A DNA stretch of 64,000 bases. It comes from Methanosarcinaceae archaeon. GTDB lineage: Archaea > Halobacteriota > Methanosarcinia > Methanosarcinales > Methanosarcinaceae. How positions within the stretch are numbered: the stretch's first letter is position 1; each line of letters opens with the position of its first letter. The notes beneath the pieces are model-generated. The model did not search any database, was not told where the DNA came from, and saw only the letters and a program-made list of their open reading frames with translations. The position numbers and the translations under genes are program-made. This document shows, one piece after another, positions 1 to 8,402 of the stretch. Where the stretch lies: contig JAIPUR010000006.1 in NCBI GenBank assembly GCA_020055655.1, positions 27,214 through 91,213 of the forward strand. The letters are read 5' to 3'.

Positions 1-264
1 GCAGGAGAGATATTGCTTACCAGCATGGCAAGGGATGGAACCTACGATGGATTTGACGTGCCGATAACAAGAAAACTCTCAGAAGAGCTGGAAATACCCA
101 TCATCGCATCCGGAGGAGTTGGAAATCCAGAGCATGCCTACCAGGGATTCACCGATGCAAAAGCTGACGCTGCACTTGCTGCGAGCATTTTCCACTTTGG
201 GGAATACACCGTAAGGGACGTTAAGGAATATCTCAAAGAAAAAGACATACCTGTAAGACTTTAG
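1..264 (+). CDS. hisF: Imidazole glycerol phosphate synthase subunit HisF, C-terminal part
   Basis: Only the last 87 codons are in the window; the reading frame is open from base 1. HisF is the cyclase subunit of IGP synthase in histidine synthesis, a (beta/alpha)8 barrel that turns PRFAR plus ammonia (from HisH) into IGP and AICAR. The visible part carries typical C-terminal barrel signatures: [15 protein letters not shown] (with the phosphate-contacting DGT turn), IIASGGVGN and the [12 protein letters not shown] strand. It stops at TAG (262-264), and a MazG-like gene starts 10 bp later. Histidine gene hisE lies unlinked at 17.7 kb. Identification is firm; the N-terminus is outside the window. 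Confidence 0.95.
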   Translation, partial: AGEILLTSMARDGTYDGFDVPITRKLSEELEIPIIASGGVGNPEHAYQGFTDAKADAALAASIFHFGEYTVRDVKEYLKEKDIPVRL

Positions 265-274
265 GGGAATTATC

Positions 275-562
275 ATGGAAATCTCTGAGTTCCAGAAATT
301 CATGTTCGACCTCTACGCTCACAACGACAAGAAGCGTGGAGCTACGGCTACAATGCTCTGGCTCGTTGAAGAGGTAGGAGAGCTTGCCGAAGCTGTCCGC
401 AGGGATGACAGGGAGAATCTCAGAGAGGAACTTGCAGATTGTTTTGCGTGGGTGGGTGCAATGGCAAATCTCTACGACATCGATCTTGAAGAAGTATTCC
501 TTGAGAAATATCCAAACATGTGTCCGGGATGTAAACAGAATCCGTGTATCTGCACGGATTAA
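275..562 (+). CDS. MazG-like nucleotide pyrophosphohydrolase
   Basis: The 95-residue protein has the MazG-like all-alpha NTP pyrophosphohydrolase pattern: LVEEVGELAEAVRR (the EExxE metal-binding helix, about residues 30-43), followed by ENLREELADCFAWVGAMANL, which supplies the second acidic ExxD set. Such enzymes hydrolyse nucleoside triphosphates to monophosphate and pyrophosphate and clear non-canonical nucleotides. The C-terminal tail CPGCKQNPCIC has four cysteines spaced as in a small metal-binding knuckle, seen in a subgroup of archaeal MazG-like proteins. It follows hisF by 10 bp and is probably cotranscribed. Substrate cannot be read from sequence. Confidence 0.85.
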   Translation: MEISEFQKFMFDLYAHNDKKRGATATMLWLVEEVGELAEAVRRDDRENLREELADCFAWVGAMANLYDIDLEEVFLEKYPNMCPGCKQNPCICTD

Positions 563-665
563 TGATTTCTTATCACATCCATACAATCGAATAATTATTT
601 TAATCTAAATTTATTTTTTAATAATGTTTAAATAACAAAAATGGATACTCTAAATGGGAGTATCC

Positions 666-1634
666 ATGAGAAAGCATACTAAAACTATAGCAGAGCTTCT
701 GCTAATCCTACTCATAATCTCATTTTCCATGGCATCAGGAGGATGCCTGAAGGACTTTGAAAGACCGAGTAGCTACACGATAACTGATATGGAGATATCC
801 GCCGATGATATCAAAAGTTCCTATGTTGACTTCACCATCACAACTTATATTGACAACATGGGCGCAGACAGCAAAGAGAACACCACTTTGATGCTTAAAG
901 CATTCAATAAAGACAATGGATTGCTTGAACTGTCGAAGGAAGAACAGGTAGGAATTATAGAAGAAGATAGTACTGCTCTGGTCGACCAGATTATAAGGAT
1001 TCCTAAAAAAGGAAATTACAGGATCGAAGCGACACTCTTTGAAGGTAATAAGAGAAAAGCATTCTCCCAGATATCGCTCTACGATCTTGAGAATCTTGCA
1101 ACCGATCTGGAAGATATCGGAATAGAGATAGATGGCATAGATTTCATTGTCAAGGGTGTCACGGAAAAAGGCGTTGTCATCGAGAACGACATCTATCTGA
1201 AAAATGAGGGAGCAGACACAAGCTCGAACTACAAGATGCTTGTCAAAGCCAGAGAAATAGATTCAAGACTCATAGCCAGTAAAAAATGGACCTATACCGG
1301 AAAGATAGAACCCGAAGCAACTGTCATCAAAAGTGTGAACCTCACAGTCCCTGATAATTACAACTACGTAGTTGAAGTAGTCATATGGAAAGGAAACACC
1401 ATAATCAAGAAGGGAGAGGACTACGTGCAACTGAACCCTGAAAGGACAATAGACAGAGACCAGCGGGTTGAGAAAAAGCAGATCAGGACGGAGGATTTTA
1501 TGACCGAGATGGTTCCAGATGAAGAGGCGATTGATTATGCAGAGGAAGAGATGACTCCAGGATTTGGGCTGCTCACTGGCTTAGTAGCCACAATGTTTGC
1601 TATCTTTTTGATAAGGAGGGGTAAGAATGACTGA
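666..1634 (+). CDS. Exported surface protein with lipobox-like N-terminus and PGF-CTERM sorting tail
   Basis: A 322-residue protein with an N-terminal hydrophobic segment ending in SMASGGC, which resembles a lipobox, and a C-terminal tail TPGFGLLTGLVATMFAIFLIRRG. The tail is a typical PGF-CTERM signal (PGF motif, one transmembrane helix, Arg/Lys end), recognised in euryarchaea by archaeosortase A. The middle is beta-rich with two repeat-like blocks resembling DUF7490-type extracellular domains (about residues 35-140 and 145-260). The function of the domains is not known to me. ATG at 666 is preferred over the in-frame ATG at 654 because GGAG at 657-660 sits five bases upstream of it. The stop overlaps the next gene by 8 bp, so the two are probably translated together. 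Confidence 0.75.
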   Translation: MRKHTKTIAELLLILLIISFSMASGGCLKDFERPSSYTITDMEISADDIKSSYVDFTITTYIDNMGADSKENTTLMLKAFNKDNGLLELSKEEQVGIIEEDSTALVDQIIRIPKKGNYRIEATLFEGNKRKAFSQISLYDLENLATDLEDIGIEIDGIDFIVKGVTEKGVVIENDIYLKNEGADTSSNYKMLVKAREIDSRLIASKKWTYTGKIEPEATVIKSVNLTVPDNYNYVVEVVIWKGNTIIKKGEDYVQLNPERTIDRDQRVEKKQIRTEDFMTEMVPDEEAIDYAEEEMTPGFGLLTGLVATMFAIFLIRRGKND

Positions 1635-1920
1635 AGAGAATAGGACAACTGAAGAAAAGCAAACACATATACAAAAGACCAGAATTCCAAAAAAGGAAGT
1701 GAACGCATCCCCTGAAGATTACTTCAGATGGGGAGTATTTGGTGTGACAATGTTACTGATAGTAATATCAGCATTGCAGCTTTACTTCACCCTTGACGAT
1801 GTCATTCGCGTTTGGTTCGAGTACCAGTATGTTTCCATGATCAAGGCATTGTACAACATTTTCATAATAGTTGTCTGTGTCTACATCATGCGTTTATTCG
1901 TATTCAGGAAACAGGCTTAA
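1627..1920 (+). CDS. Small membrane protein with two predicted transmembrane helices
   Basis: This 97-residue protein has a charged N-terminal 35 residues rich in E, T and K, then two hydrophobic helices (about residues 36-54 and 71-92). A short aromatic loop, LDDVIRVWFEYQYVS, joins them. I do not recognise a family function. It overlaps the end of the preceding PGF-CTERM gene by 8 bp and shares its operon, so an accessory role in anchoring or assembling that surface protein is a reasonable inference but no more. A palindromic terminator-like element covers its stop codon. Confidence 0.65.
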   Translation: MTEENRTTEEKQTHIQKTRIPKKEVNASPEDYFRWGVFGVTMLLIVISALQLYFTLDDVIRVWFEYQYVSMIKALYNIFIIVVCVYIMRLFVFRKQA

Positions 1921-1940
1921 GCCTGTTCTTTCTTTTTTAA
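1912..1940 (+). terminator. Terminator-like palindrome with T-rich tail
   Basis: CAGGCTTAAGCCTG at 1912-1925 is a perfect 14-bp palindrome that can fold as a five-pair GC-rich stem with a TTAA loop, followed by a T-rich tract to about 1940. The stop codon of the small membrane protein gene lies inside the loop. Archaeal termination mainly needs the T tract; the palindrome may add stability to the transcript end. Confidence 0.5.
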
Positions 1941-2017
1941 TTGAATATTCCTAGATCTAATTTGATGATTGTTGAAAGGTGACTGTTATATACTCACACT
2001 TCATCTGAGCAATTAAG

Positions 2018-4456
2018 ATGCAAAAAGAACCAGAATTACTTGCTCCTGCCGGAAATATGGATTCACTCATCGCTGCCGTACAGAATGGTGCCGATGCAGT
2101 TTATCTCGGAGTCGAGGATTTCAGTGCAAGAGCCTATGCGGGAAATTTTTCAATCGAGGATTTCAAGGAAGCACTTGACTATGCTCATCTCAGGGGAGTT
2201 AAGGTCTACGTCACACTGAATACACTGATCAAAGACGTCGAGATCGAAAAAGCGGTAAATCTGATATACACCCTTGATGAGCTCGGAACAGATGCCATCA
2301 TAGTTCAGGACATGGGATTACTATCACTTGCAAGAAAGCTTGCACCCACATTACCGGTTCATGCAAGCACACAGATGACACTACACAATAGCGAAGCTGT
2401 TCGCTTTGTTCAGGAAATGGGCGTCGAAAGAGTGGTGCTTGCAAGGGAAATGACAATTGAGGAGATAAAGACCGTCAAACAGGAAACTGGTGCTGAAATT
2501 GAAGCATTTGTCCACGGTGCCCTATGTATCTGCTATTCAGGACAGTGTCTCATGAGCAGTATAATAGGTGGCAGAAGCGGCAACCGAGGCCATTGTGCAC
2601 AGCCTTGCCGAAAAAAGTACAGGCTTCTGGAAAATGGAAGGGAGATAAAGACTCCCGGTAAGTTCCTTTTAAGTCCAAAGGACCTGAACACAGCTAGGAT
2701 CATCCCCAGATTAATAGAAGCAGGTATTGATTCCTTCAAGATAGAAGGTCGTATGAAACGACCGGAGTACGTTGCCGGAGTAGTACGAACATACCGCAGA
2801 CTCATTGACAGATACATTGAGGATCCCGAGGGATATTTTGTATCAAAAAGTGAGCTAAAAGAACTCACACAACTTTTCAACCGTGAATTCACTACAGGGT
2901 ATTTCAAAGGAAATCCCGGCACCCAGCTTATGAGCCGGGAAAGACCATACAACAGAGGAATATTACTCGGAAAGGTTGAAACTTACGATAGAAAATACAG
3001 GACCCTGAAAATAAGACTCAATGATAAATTGGAAATTGGTGACGGCATCGGGTTTGAGGATAAAAAGGAAGGTGGTACCATTGTACAGCGTATGTACAAA
3101 AATGAAAAGGTCGTTAAAAAAGCTGAAAAAAATGACTTTGTAACTATTCCTTTTGAAAATGAGGTCAAAAAGGGAACCAGTATTTACAGAACACAGGATA
3201 GTTCCCTGATGAAGGAATTACAGAATTCCTACGAACATGGAAACCTGCGTAAAATTCCTGTTTCAATAAAAACAAGGGCCATCAAAGATGAACTTTTTGA
3301 GATCACTGTGCTGGATAAGGATGGGAACAATGCCAGCGTACAATCGGATTACAGGGTAGAGCCTGCTAAAAAAAGAGCCATTGCTAAAAGTGATATATTG
3401 AAGCAGCTCGGGAAACTTGGTAACACGGTTTTCGAAGCAAAGATCATTGATATTCAAGTGGATGAAAATATTTTCATCCCCATTAGAAGCATGAACGATG
3501 CCAGGAACGAAGCTGTTTCCATTCTTGAGGAGATGAGGACCAACAAATGGAGAAGAAATAAACACATTCCATACCAGAATCATGAAAACACATATACCAC
3601 AGAACTATCCAGACCTTTTATCGCAGTGAGTGTAGACAGCATAAATAAGGTGAAAACTGCAATTTCAGGTGGAGCTGACCTGATATATTATGATCTTGAA
3701 AACTGCACTAATATCGAAGAGCGGTTATCACTTATTCAAAAAGCAGCCAGCGATTCAGATGTATCAGTATACCTCCACAGCCCGGTTATTATGAAAAATG
3801 CTGATATGGAGTCGTTTGATAAAATAGCATTTTCTGCAAAGAAAGCTGTTTTTGAAGGAATTATTGCAGCAAATTTAGGAATTATTGGAAAGTGTGCTCA
3901 GATGGGTATCAAAACGATTGCAGATAGCAATCTCAACATATTCAACCGTGAATCTGCAAATGTATTTTCTGATAAAGGTAGCAAAGTTATAGTGCTCTCA
4001 CCTGAAATGAACGCAGAACAGGTCAGGGAATTGAGCCAGGAAATGGAAACTGAATACATAGTCCACGGTAAGTTTCAGGTTATGGAATCCGAACATGACC
4101 TTATTTCAAATCTTCAGCCAGAAAGAAAAAATGAAAATCTCCTGAACAATGATCATGAATTGGTGGACGAAAAAGGATTTGCATTCAAGCTAAAAGGTGA
4201 TTCCAGACACCGGACACACATCTTCAATTCAAAAGAGTTATGCCTGCTGGAGGATATTGGAGAACTTGTTGAAACGGGTATTTCAAGATTGAGAATAGAT
4301 GCAAGAGAAATGAAAGCTTCTGAGCTTGAAAAAGTTGTTCTTTCATATAGAAAAGCAGTCGATGACTACTTTCAAGCTTCAAGATCAAGGCGAATGAGCT
4401 GCAAGGACATTTCAAAAGAGTATACAAGAGGACATTTCAAAAGAGGTGTGTTATGA
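2018..4456 (+). CDS. Peptidase U32 family protein with C-terminal DUF3656-like region
   Basis: An 812-residue protein. The N-terminal half is a classic U32 domain: ELLAPAGNMDSLIAAVQNGADAVYLG at the start, HASTQMTLHNS near residue 118, and the signature block at about 165-200 (FVHGALCICYSGQCLMSS, then GGRSGNRGHCAQPCRKKYR). Characterised U32 proteins are mostly RNA or cofactor hydroxylases (RlhA, TrhP, UbiU/V), and the conserved cysteines may ligate an Fe-S cluster, so protease activity should not be assumed. The C-terminal half (about 400-800) is the long extension seen in RlhA-type members, with a second, degenerate barrel-like region. RNA modification is the most plausible role. Its last four bases overlap the next gene (ATGA), indicating translational coupling. 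Confidence 0.85.
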   Translation: MQKEPELLAPAGNMDSLIAAVQNGADAVYLGVEDFSARAYAGNFSIEDFKEALDYAHLRGVKVYVTLNTLIKDVEIEKAVNLIYTLDELGTDAIIVQDMGLLSLARKLAPTLPVHASTQMTLHNSEAVRFVQEMGVERVVLAREMTIEEIKTVKQETGAEIEAFVHGALCICYSGQCLMSSIIGGRSGNRGHCAQPCRKKYRLLENGREIKTPGKFLLSPKDLNTARIIPRLIEAGIDSFKIEGRMKRPEYVAGVVRTYRRLIDRYIEDPEGYFVSKSELKELTQLFNREFTTGYFKGNPGTQLMSRERPYNRGILLGKVETYDRKYRTLKIRLNDKLEIGDGIGFEDKKEGGTIVQRMYKNEKVVKKAEKNDFVTIPFENEVKKGTSIYRTQDSSLMKELQNSYEHGNLRKIPVSIKTRAIKDELFEITVLDKDGNNASVQSDYRVEPAKKRAIAKSDILKQLGKLGNTVFEAKIIDIQVDENIFIPIRSMNDARNEAVSILEEMRTNKWRRNKHIPYQNHENTYTTELSRPFIAVSVDSINKVKTAISGGADLIYYDLENCTNIEERLSLIQKAASDSDVSVYLHSPVIMKNADMESFDKIAFSAKKAVFEGIIAANLGIIGKCAQMGIKTIADSNLNIFNRESANVFSDKGSKVIVLSPEMNAEQVRELSQEMETEYIVHGKFQVMESEHDLISNLQPERKNENLLNNDHELVDEKGFAFKLKGDSRHRTHIFNSKELCLLEDIGELVETGISRLRIDAREMKASELEKVVLSYRKAVDDYFQASRSRRMSCKDISKEYTRGHFKRGVL

Positions 4457-4872
4457 AAACATTTCTATCAGCTTCAATACGCGGTGGAAGGAATTTGCTT
4501 CCCACTTATATCAAGATACACGAATTTCTGAAAAATGAAGGCCATGAAGTATTAAGCTGGCATGTTGCAGATCCAGAGCTTGAAAAAACTGAATCTAAAA
4601 TGACCGAGCAGGAAATATTCCAGCGTGATATGGACTTTCTCAAAAACGCAGGATCTGTGATAGCAGAAGTCAGCACAGCATCAACAGGTGTCGGATATGA
4701 AATTGCCAGTGCCCTGCAACTCGGTCTACCTGTGCTTTGCCTATACTCGGCAGATGCTAATGTTTCTGCCATGATACTTGGAAATGACAATGAACTTGTG
4801 AAATGTAAAGAGTATGCAAATTTTCAAACGATAGAAAATGAGATAAGGGCATTTCTTGATGAACTTAAATGA
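4453..4872 (+). CDS. Nucleoside 2-deoxyribosyltransferase / DNPH1-like nucleotide N-glycosidase
   Basis: The 139-residue length and fold pattern match the nucleoside 2-deoxyribosyltransferase superfamily, closest to DNPH1/RCL enzymes that hydrolyse the N-glycosidic bond of deoxynucleoside 5'-monophosphates. Visible motifs are FLSASIRGG near the N-terminus (phosphate and sugar binding), the acidic RDMDFLKNAGSVIAEVS stretch, and TGVGYEIASAL, the helix after the catalytic strand. The glutamate in VIAEVS is the likely nucleophile. It is coupled to the U32 gene by a 4-bp ATGA overlap. Nucleotide-pool cleaning is the inferred role; the exact substrate is open. Confidence 0.75.
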   Translation: MKTFLSASIRGGRNLLPTYIKIHEFLKNEGHEVLSWHVADPELEKTESKMTEQEIFQRDMDFLKNAGSVIAEVSTASTGVGYEIASALQLGLPVLCLYSADANVSAMILGNDNELVKCKEYANFQTIENEIRAFLDELK

Positions 4873-4925
4873 ATTTGCAAAGCAATTTTTAAATACTTAT
4901 CAGCTTAATATAAAAGTGGTAAATC

Positions 4926-5171
4926 ATGGTAACTGAAATAATAATGCTTGTTGTGGCAATTATCGCTGCATATGTCCTGTACAAGGTACTAAAAACTGTA
5001 AAGAACATGGTGATTAACACCATAATGGGTCTGATCGTACTTGTGATTGGAAATATAGTTCTTGACCTTAATATTGTCTATGACTGGATTGTAATTCTCA
5101 TATGTGCAATAGCAGGTGTGGTTGGTGCTATCATGATCATATTGCTGAGCTATCTTGGAATTGCTTTCTAA
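4926..5171 (+). CDS. BofA-like small integral membrane protein
   Basis: 81 residues, almost entirely hydrophobic, with three predicted membrane segments (about 5-20, 31-50 and 55-79). The pattern NTIMGLIVLVIGNIVL resembles the BofA (pro-sigmaK processing inhibitor) family, which is common in methanogens where no sigma factor exists, so the bacterial name does not give the function. A TATA-like AT stretch lies about 40 bp upstream at 4890-4910. Its TAA stop at 5169-5171 overlaps, on the opposite strand, the TAG stop of the convergent methyltransferase gene. Confidence 0.6.
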   Translation: MVTEIIMLVVAIIAAYVLYKVLKTVKNMVINTIMGLIVLVIGNIVLDLNIVYDWIVILICAIAGVVGAIMIILLSYLGIAF

Positions 5172-5809
5172 GAGCGCAGAACAGCCCTTATGTGGTGACG
5201 GGTGTATAATGCACCCTTGAATCTTTTTTCTGTTTTTACATTTTCAATACTGACTATTTCAAATTCACTGAATAGTGATCTTAATTCATTCTCACTGAAA
5301 TAATGATAGATTATGCCACCTTTTCTCACAAAAGTACCCTTTTCAACTTCCTTCCCACCATATCTCATATCGCCTACACCAAAAACTTCAAAAAATACTA
5401 ACGCTCCGGGCTTGAGAACTTTTTTGAATTCCCGAATTGCCTGATGTCTTTCATTCTCGAAGAGATGTTGCAACACGCCATAACAGATAATTGCGTCAAA
5501 TGAACCTTCAGAAAATGGAAGTTCAGTTATGGTTGATACCAGAAGCGAAGCTTCCTGGCCACTTTTTTTAATATATGCATCTGCTTTTGAAACACCGGCT
5601 GCTGCAACATCAATACCTACTACATCATACTTTCTGGAAAGAGGAAGCAGATACCTCCCATTACCACAACCGGCATCGAGTATGCGAGAAGTTGGAGAGA
5701 GGACATATTCCTCCAAGCTAGAAATAGACCTGGGGCCACCCCAGGTCACGTGCCTGTATTCTTCATCCCAGGCAAGAAAATGAGATCTGTTCTTTTCTGA
5801 CTGTTCCAT
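5168..5809 (-). CDS. Class I SAM-dependent methyltransferase
   Basis: A 213-residue Methyltransf_11-type protein. Motif I is ILDAGCGNGRYLLPL (about residue 49), motif II is VVGIDVAAAG, and the post-motif region is FDAIICYGVLQHL, followed by the KVLKPGALVFFEVFG strand typical of this family. The substrate is unknown. A longer frame runs upstream to 5911 but lies inside lysS; ATG at 5809 is chosen because the lysS stop ends one base away (5811-5813), giving a tight lysS-methyltransferase operon. The stop is TAG. A role on tRNA or a small molecule cannot be told apart here. Confidence 0.8.
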   Translation of the reverse strand: MEQSEKNRSHFLAWDEEYRHVTWGGPRSISSLEEYVLSPTSRILDAGCGNGRYLLPLSRKYDVVGIDVAAAGVSKADAYIKKSGQEASLLVSTITELPFSEGSFDAIICYGVLQHLFENERHQAIREFKKVLKPGALVFFEVFGVGDMRYGGKEVEKGTFVRKGGIIYHYFSENELRSLFSEFEIVSIENVKTEKRFKGALYTRHHIRAVLRS

Positions 5810-5810
5810 A

Positions 5811-7412
5811 TCAAGGCCTGTACTCAGAGGCTGCCTTGAATCGCTGTACAAGGAAGTCTTTTTCCAATGATGAAAGGAACCAGCCAGCTTTCGGACCGGA
5901 TTGCTGACCAAGAACTGCTGTGTATATTGCCTTAAAGAATTCCTTTGGGTTTACTTCAAGCTCAGCAGGATCTACATCCATGGCACATGCAATTGTTTTC
6001 CGGAGTTCAGTTCCTTCTTCCTTTGCAGAGTATATAAGATTGTGATAGTCCTCTCCACTCATTTCATCCTTCTGAGAAAGCATGTCTGAAAGTGCCGCAA
6101 GGAAAACATTCTGCATATCAGAAAGGCTCGCTGTCTGAACAGGGACTTCATCCTGCACACTAAACTTTACAAATGGAGGAGCGTACATCTCAAGCCAGTT
6201 AGCAACATTGTCGGTGAGTTCACGAATACACTTTTCTTTTTCAGTGTCATAGCCTGCTCTTTCAACTATCCTCATAATCTTATCGAAATCCCCACCTGCT
6301 ACCTGATAGATGGTTGTCATGTGTTTGAAAGGAATATCCGTGTGGCAAATTCCAGCAGCCTGTGATAACTCAAGTACCCTCTTGTCTTTGACACTGGCAT
6401 CTTCATTTGCATGCAGACGCTCAAATTCATCCACAAGTGTAAGCAAAGGCTGTGCGGGGTCGAACTTAATATGTTTTTCCGGCTTTGTGCGGATGATAAG
6501 ATATCTCAATACCTCAGGCGGTACAACCTTGAGCATATCAGAGATCGAGACTACGACACCAGTTGAAGAGGACATTGCACCCTTTTTACCAAGCATGATC
6601 CACTCATAGACTATTGGATGAGGGGGTTCATAATCGAAGATCTCCTTCGCTATGGCAACACCGGTATCGTAGGAGCCGCCTCTTGATGCATGATCTTTTC
6701 CAAATGGTTCCACGGTAACTCCAAGTGCCTTCCATCTTGCCGGCCAGTCAACACGCCATGTAAGTTTTCCGCCACCTATCATTGGCACAGTTCCAGTACT
6801 ACCACAGGAGCATGAGTAATCCACAGTTTCAGCATCCACGTCAAAACCTGTTACTAATGTAGTATTTACCTTCCCACATTCATTGCATATCGGATTGAAA
6901 GGATTCCAATCTTCTGCAGGGGATTTACCGGATACCTTCTGAAGGATAGCACCGATCTCATCCTTTTTTACAAGAGCCTGCTTGATAGCGTCTTTGTAGA
7001 CTCCTTCCTTGTAAAGTTCATCTGCCCTGTATACCTTTGGATGAATACCAAGGTGTTCCAGAGCTTCAAGGAAAGGCTCGAGAAAATGCTCAGCGTAATT
7101 CTTGTGCTGACCACATGGACATGGTATCTCCGAAAGAGGCTTTCCAACGTGCTCTGCATAACTTTCATCAAGGAAAGGATAGACCTTTCTTAAAGGATCG
7201 TAGGTATCTGCAATATAAATGAACTCTGAATCCCCACCTTTATCAGCAACGGCCCTGTATGCTGCATCTGCTGTTACTACTTCTCGCATATTGCCTATAT
7301 GAATGTGACCTGAAGGCGTGATCCCGGTTGCTACAAGGTGTTTCTTGCCTTTGATTAACACCTCATCTGCTACTACGTCTGCCCAGTGTGTGATTTCTGC
7401 CATTGTTTTCAC
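5811..7412 (-). CDS. lysS: Lysyl-tRNA synthetase, class I
   Basis: 533 residues, the normal length for archaeal class I LysRS, which charges tRNA(Lys) in the cytosol. The HIGH-type motif is [14 protein letters not shown] (about residue 32), zinc-binding cysteines occur in CNECGKVN and CSCGSTG near residue 175-205, and the KMSKS equivalent is [10 protein letters not shown] (about 285). Some methanosarcinal archaea carry both class I and class II LysRS; only class I is in view here. It is followed one base later by a methyltransferase gene. The start at 7412 is supported by the conserved N-terminus ([11 protein letters not shown]). Confidence 0.95.
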   Translation of the reverse strand: MKTMAEITHWADVVADEVLIKGKKHLVATGITPSGHIHIGNMREVVTADAAYRAVADKGGDSEFIYIADTYDPLRKVYPFLDESYAEHVGKPLSEIPCPCGQHKNYAEHFLEPFLEALEHLGIHPKVYRADELYKEGVYKDAIKQALVKKDEIGAILQKVSGKSPAEDWNPFNPICNECGKVNTTLVTGFDVDAETVDYSCSCGSTGTVPMIGGGKLTWRVDWPARWKALGVTVEPFGKDHASRGGSYDTGVAIAKEIFDYEPPHPIVYEWIMLGKKGAMSSSTGVVVSISDMLKVVPPEVLRYLIIRTKPEKHIKFDPAQPLLTLVDEFERLHANEDASVKDKRVLELSQAAGICHTDIPFKHMTTIYQVAGGDFDKIMRIVERAGYDTEKEKCIRELTDNVANWLEMYAPPFVKFSVQDEVPVQTASLSDMQNVFLAALSDMLSQKDEMSGEDYHNLIYSAKEEGTELRKTIACAMDVDPAELEVNPKEFFKAIYTAVLGQQSGPKAGWFLSSLEKDFLVQRFKAASEYRP

Positions 7413-7537
7413 CAGTAAAAATAAATGATTTGATTTTATGATCGTAAGCCCTTATAGGTTGTAACCTTAGATTATTGCTAGTATTATAACCTTTTCTTAA
7501 AACCTGAAAACTGGAATTGTACGACAATGCTATGAAT

Positions 7538-7568
7538 ACTATCAACAATGAAGATACAAGTTGATAGT
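7538..7568. promoter_or_regulatory. Inverted repeat between lysS and a DtxR-type regulator
   Basis: ACTATCAAC at 7538-7546 and GTTGATAGT at 7560-7568 form a perfect 9-bp inverted repeat with a 13-bp spacer, in the divergent 237-bp gap between lysS and the DtxR-like gene. Nearer lysS, AGGTTGTAACCT (about 7457-7468) is a smaller palindrome. Either may be an operator, for example for autoregulation, but no consensus was recognised. Confidence 0.35.
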
Positions 7569-7649
7569 TAATTATAAAACTACATATCTACTTCATAATA
7601 AATACAGATGAAAATTACCTAGTTTTATGTGAATAGCCTGGAGATAAAA

Positions 7650-8072
7650 ATGTATCCTGAACGTACTGATGAATACCTAGAGACTATTTTTCTTATAAAT
7701 AGGAGAAGTCAAGCACCTGCCAGAACGAGCCAGATTGCCGCTGAGTTAAATGTTTCAGCACCAAGCGTGACTGAAATGATACAGAAACTATCAGATGCGG
7801 GATTTGTAGAATATACACCATATTATGGAGCAGAGCTGACAGATTCAGGGAATTCTCTGGCAATAAAGCTCAGGCATAATCACAGGGTATTCAGACGTTT
7901 TCTCTCAGAGGTACTTGGAATCGATCCTGAGGTCGCAAAAAAAGAAGCATCGGTATTGGAACACGTAGCATCTGAAATGCTACTAGACCATATTTGCCAA
8001 TTTATGCAACATGTGGATATTTGTCCGAAATGTGAGGAACCTGAGGACAGATGTTGTAAGATATCACGCTAA
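7650..8072 (+). CDS. DtxR/MntR-family metal-dependent transcriptional regulator
   Basis: 140 residues. The N-terminal winged helix shows DEYLETIFLINRR, RTSQIAAELNVSAPSVTEMIQKLSDAGFVEY and the wing YYGAELTDSG, a close match to the DtxR/MntR DNA-binding domain. The following helix set LRHNHRVFRRFLSEVLGI and ASVLEHVASEMLLDHI is the dimerisation and metal-binding region, with glutamates and histidines in the usual places. The SH3-like third domain is absent, as in MntR-sized members. A cysteine-rich C-terminus (CPKCEEPEDRCC) may add a metal site. Start 7650 (ATG) is preferred over GTG 7629 because a GGAG lies six bases upstream. It probably controls iron or manganese uptake genes, none of which is adjacent. 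Confidence 0.85.
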   Translation: MYPERTDEYLETIFLINRRSQAPARTSQIAAELNVSAPSVTEMIQKLSDAGFVEYTPYYGAELTDSGNSLAIKLRHNHRVFRRFLSEVLGIDPEVAKKEASVLEHVASEMLLDHICQFMQHVDICPKCEEPEDRCCKISR

Positions 8073-8177
8073 TTAAAAAGCTACACCGAAATGTTCGTAT
8101 CGTCACGAACCGGAAAGTATTAATAAGTCAGCAGTATTTTAGAGTCTATGACCCGTATCGCAGAAAGTGGAGATAAA

Positions 8178-8402
8178 ATGTCCATATGTACCATGATGGA
8201 TATATTCAACATGAAGGTACAGAGAGATCCTGTTGTACAGGAAGTAGGAGCATTCATTGAATTTTACGGAAATCATGCAACAGTTAATGAAAAAACTGTA
8301 ATATACGAGGATGAGGAAGTATTCCAGGTATATACCAAAAAAGTTGCTGTTGACGTTAAAAAAGGAATTTATGAAGCAGAAGATGAGGACGTTTACCAAT
8401 GA
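8178..8402 (+). CDS. Small conserved-looking protein of unknown function
   Basis: A 74-residue protein starting MSICTMMDIF. It has a beta-strand-like pattern (VGAFIEFYG, KTVIYEDEEVFQVYTKKVAVDV) and an acidic tail. I do not recognise the family. ATG 8178 is preferred over 8148 because GGAG at 8169-8172 is spaced five bases upstream. The 3' end overlaps the convergent CDIN1-like gene by 10 bp. Confidence 0.5.
   Translation: MSICTMMDIFNMKVQRDPVVQEVGAFIEFYGNHATVNEKTVIYEDEEVFQVYTKKVAVDVKKGIYEAEDEDVYQ

Noticed and set aside
5810..5911. Upstream extension of the methyltransferase gene into lysS
   Set aside because: The extra 34 residues translate lysS codons in another frame and the methyltransferase motifs begin after ATG 5809.
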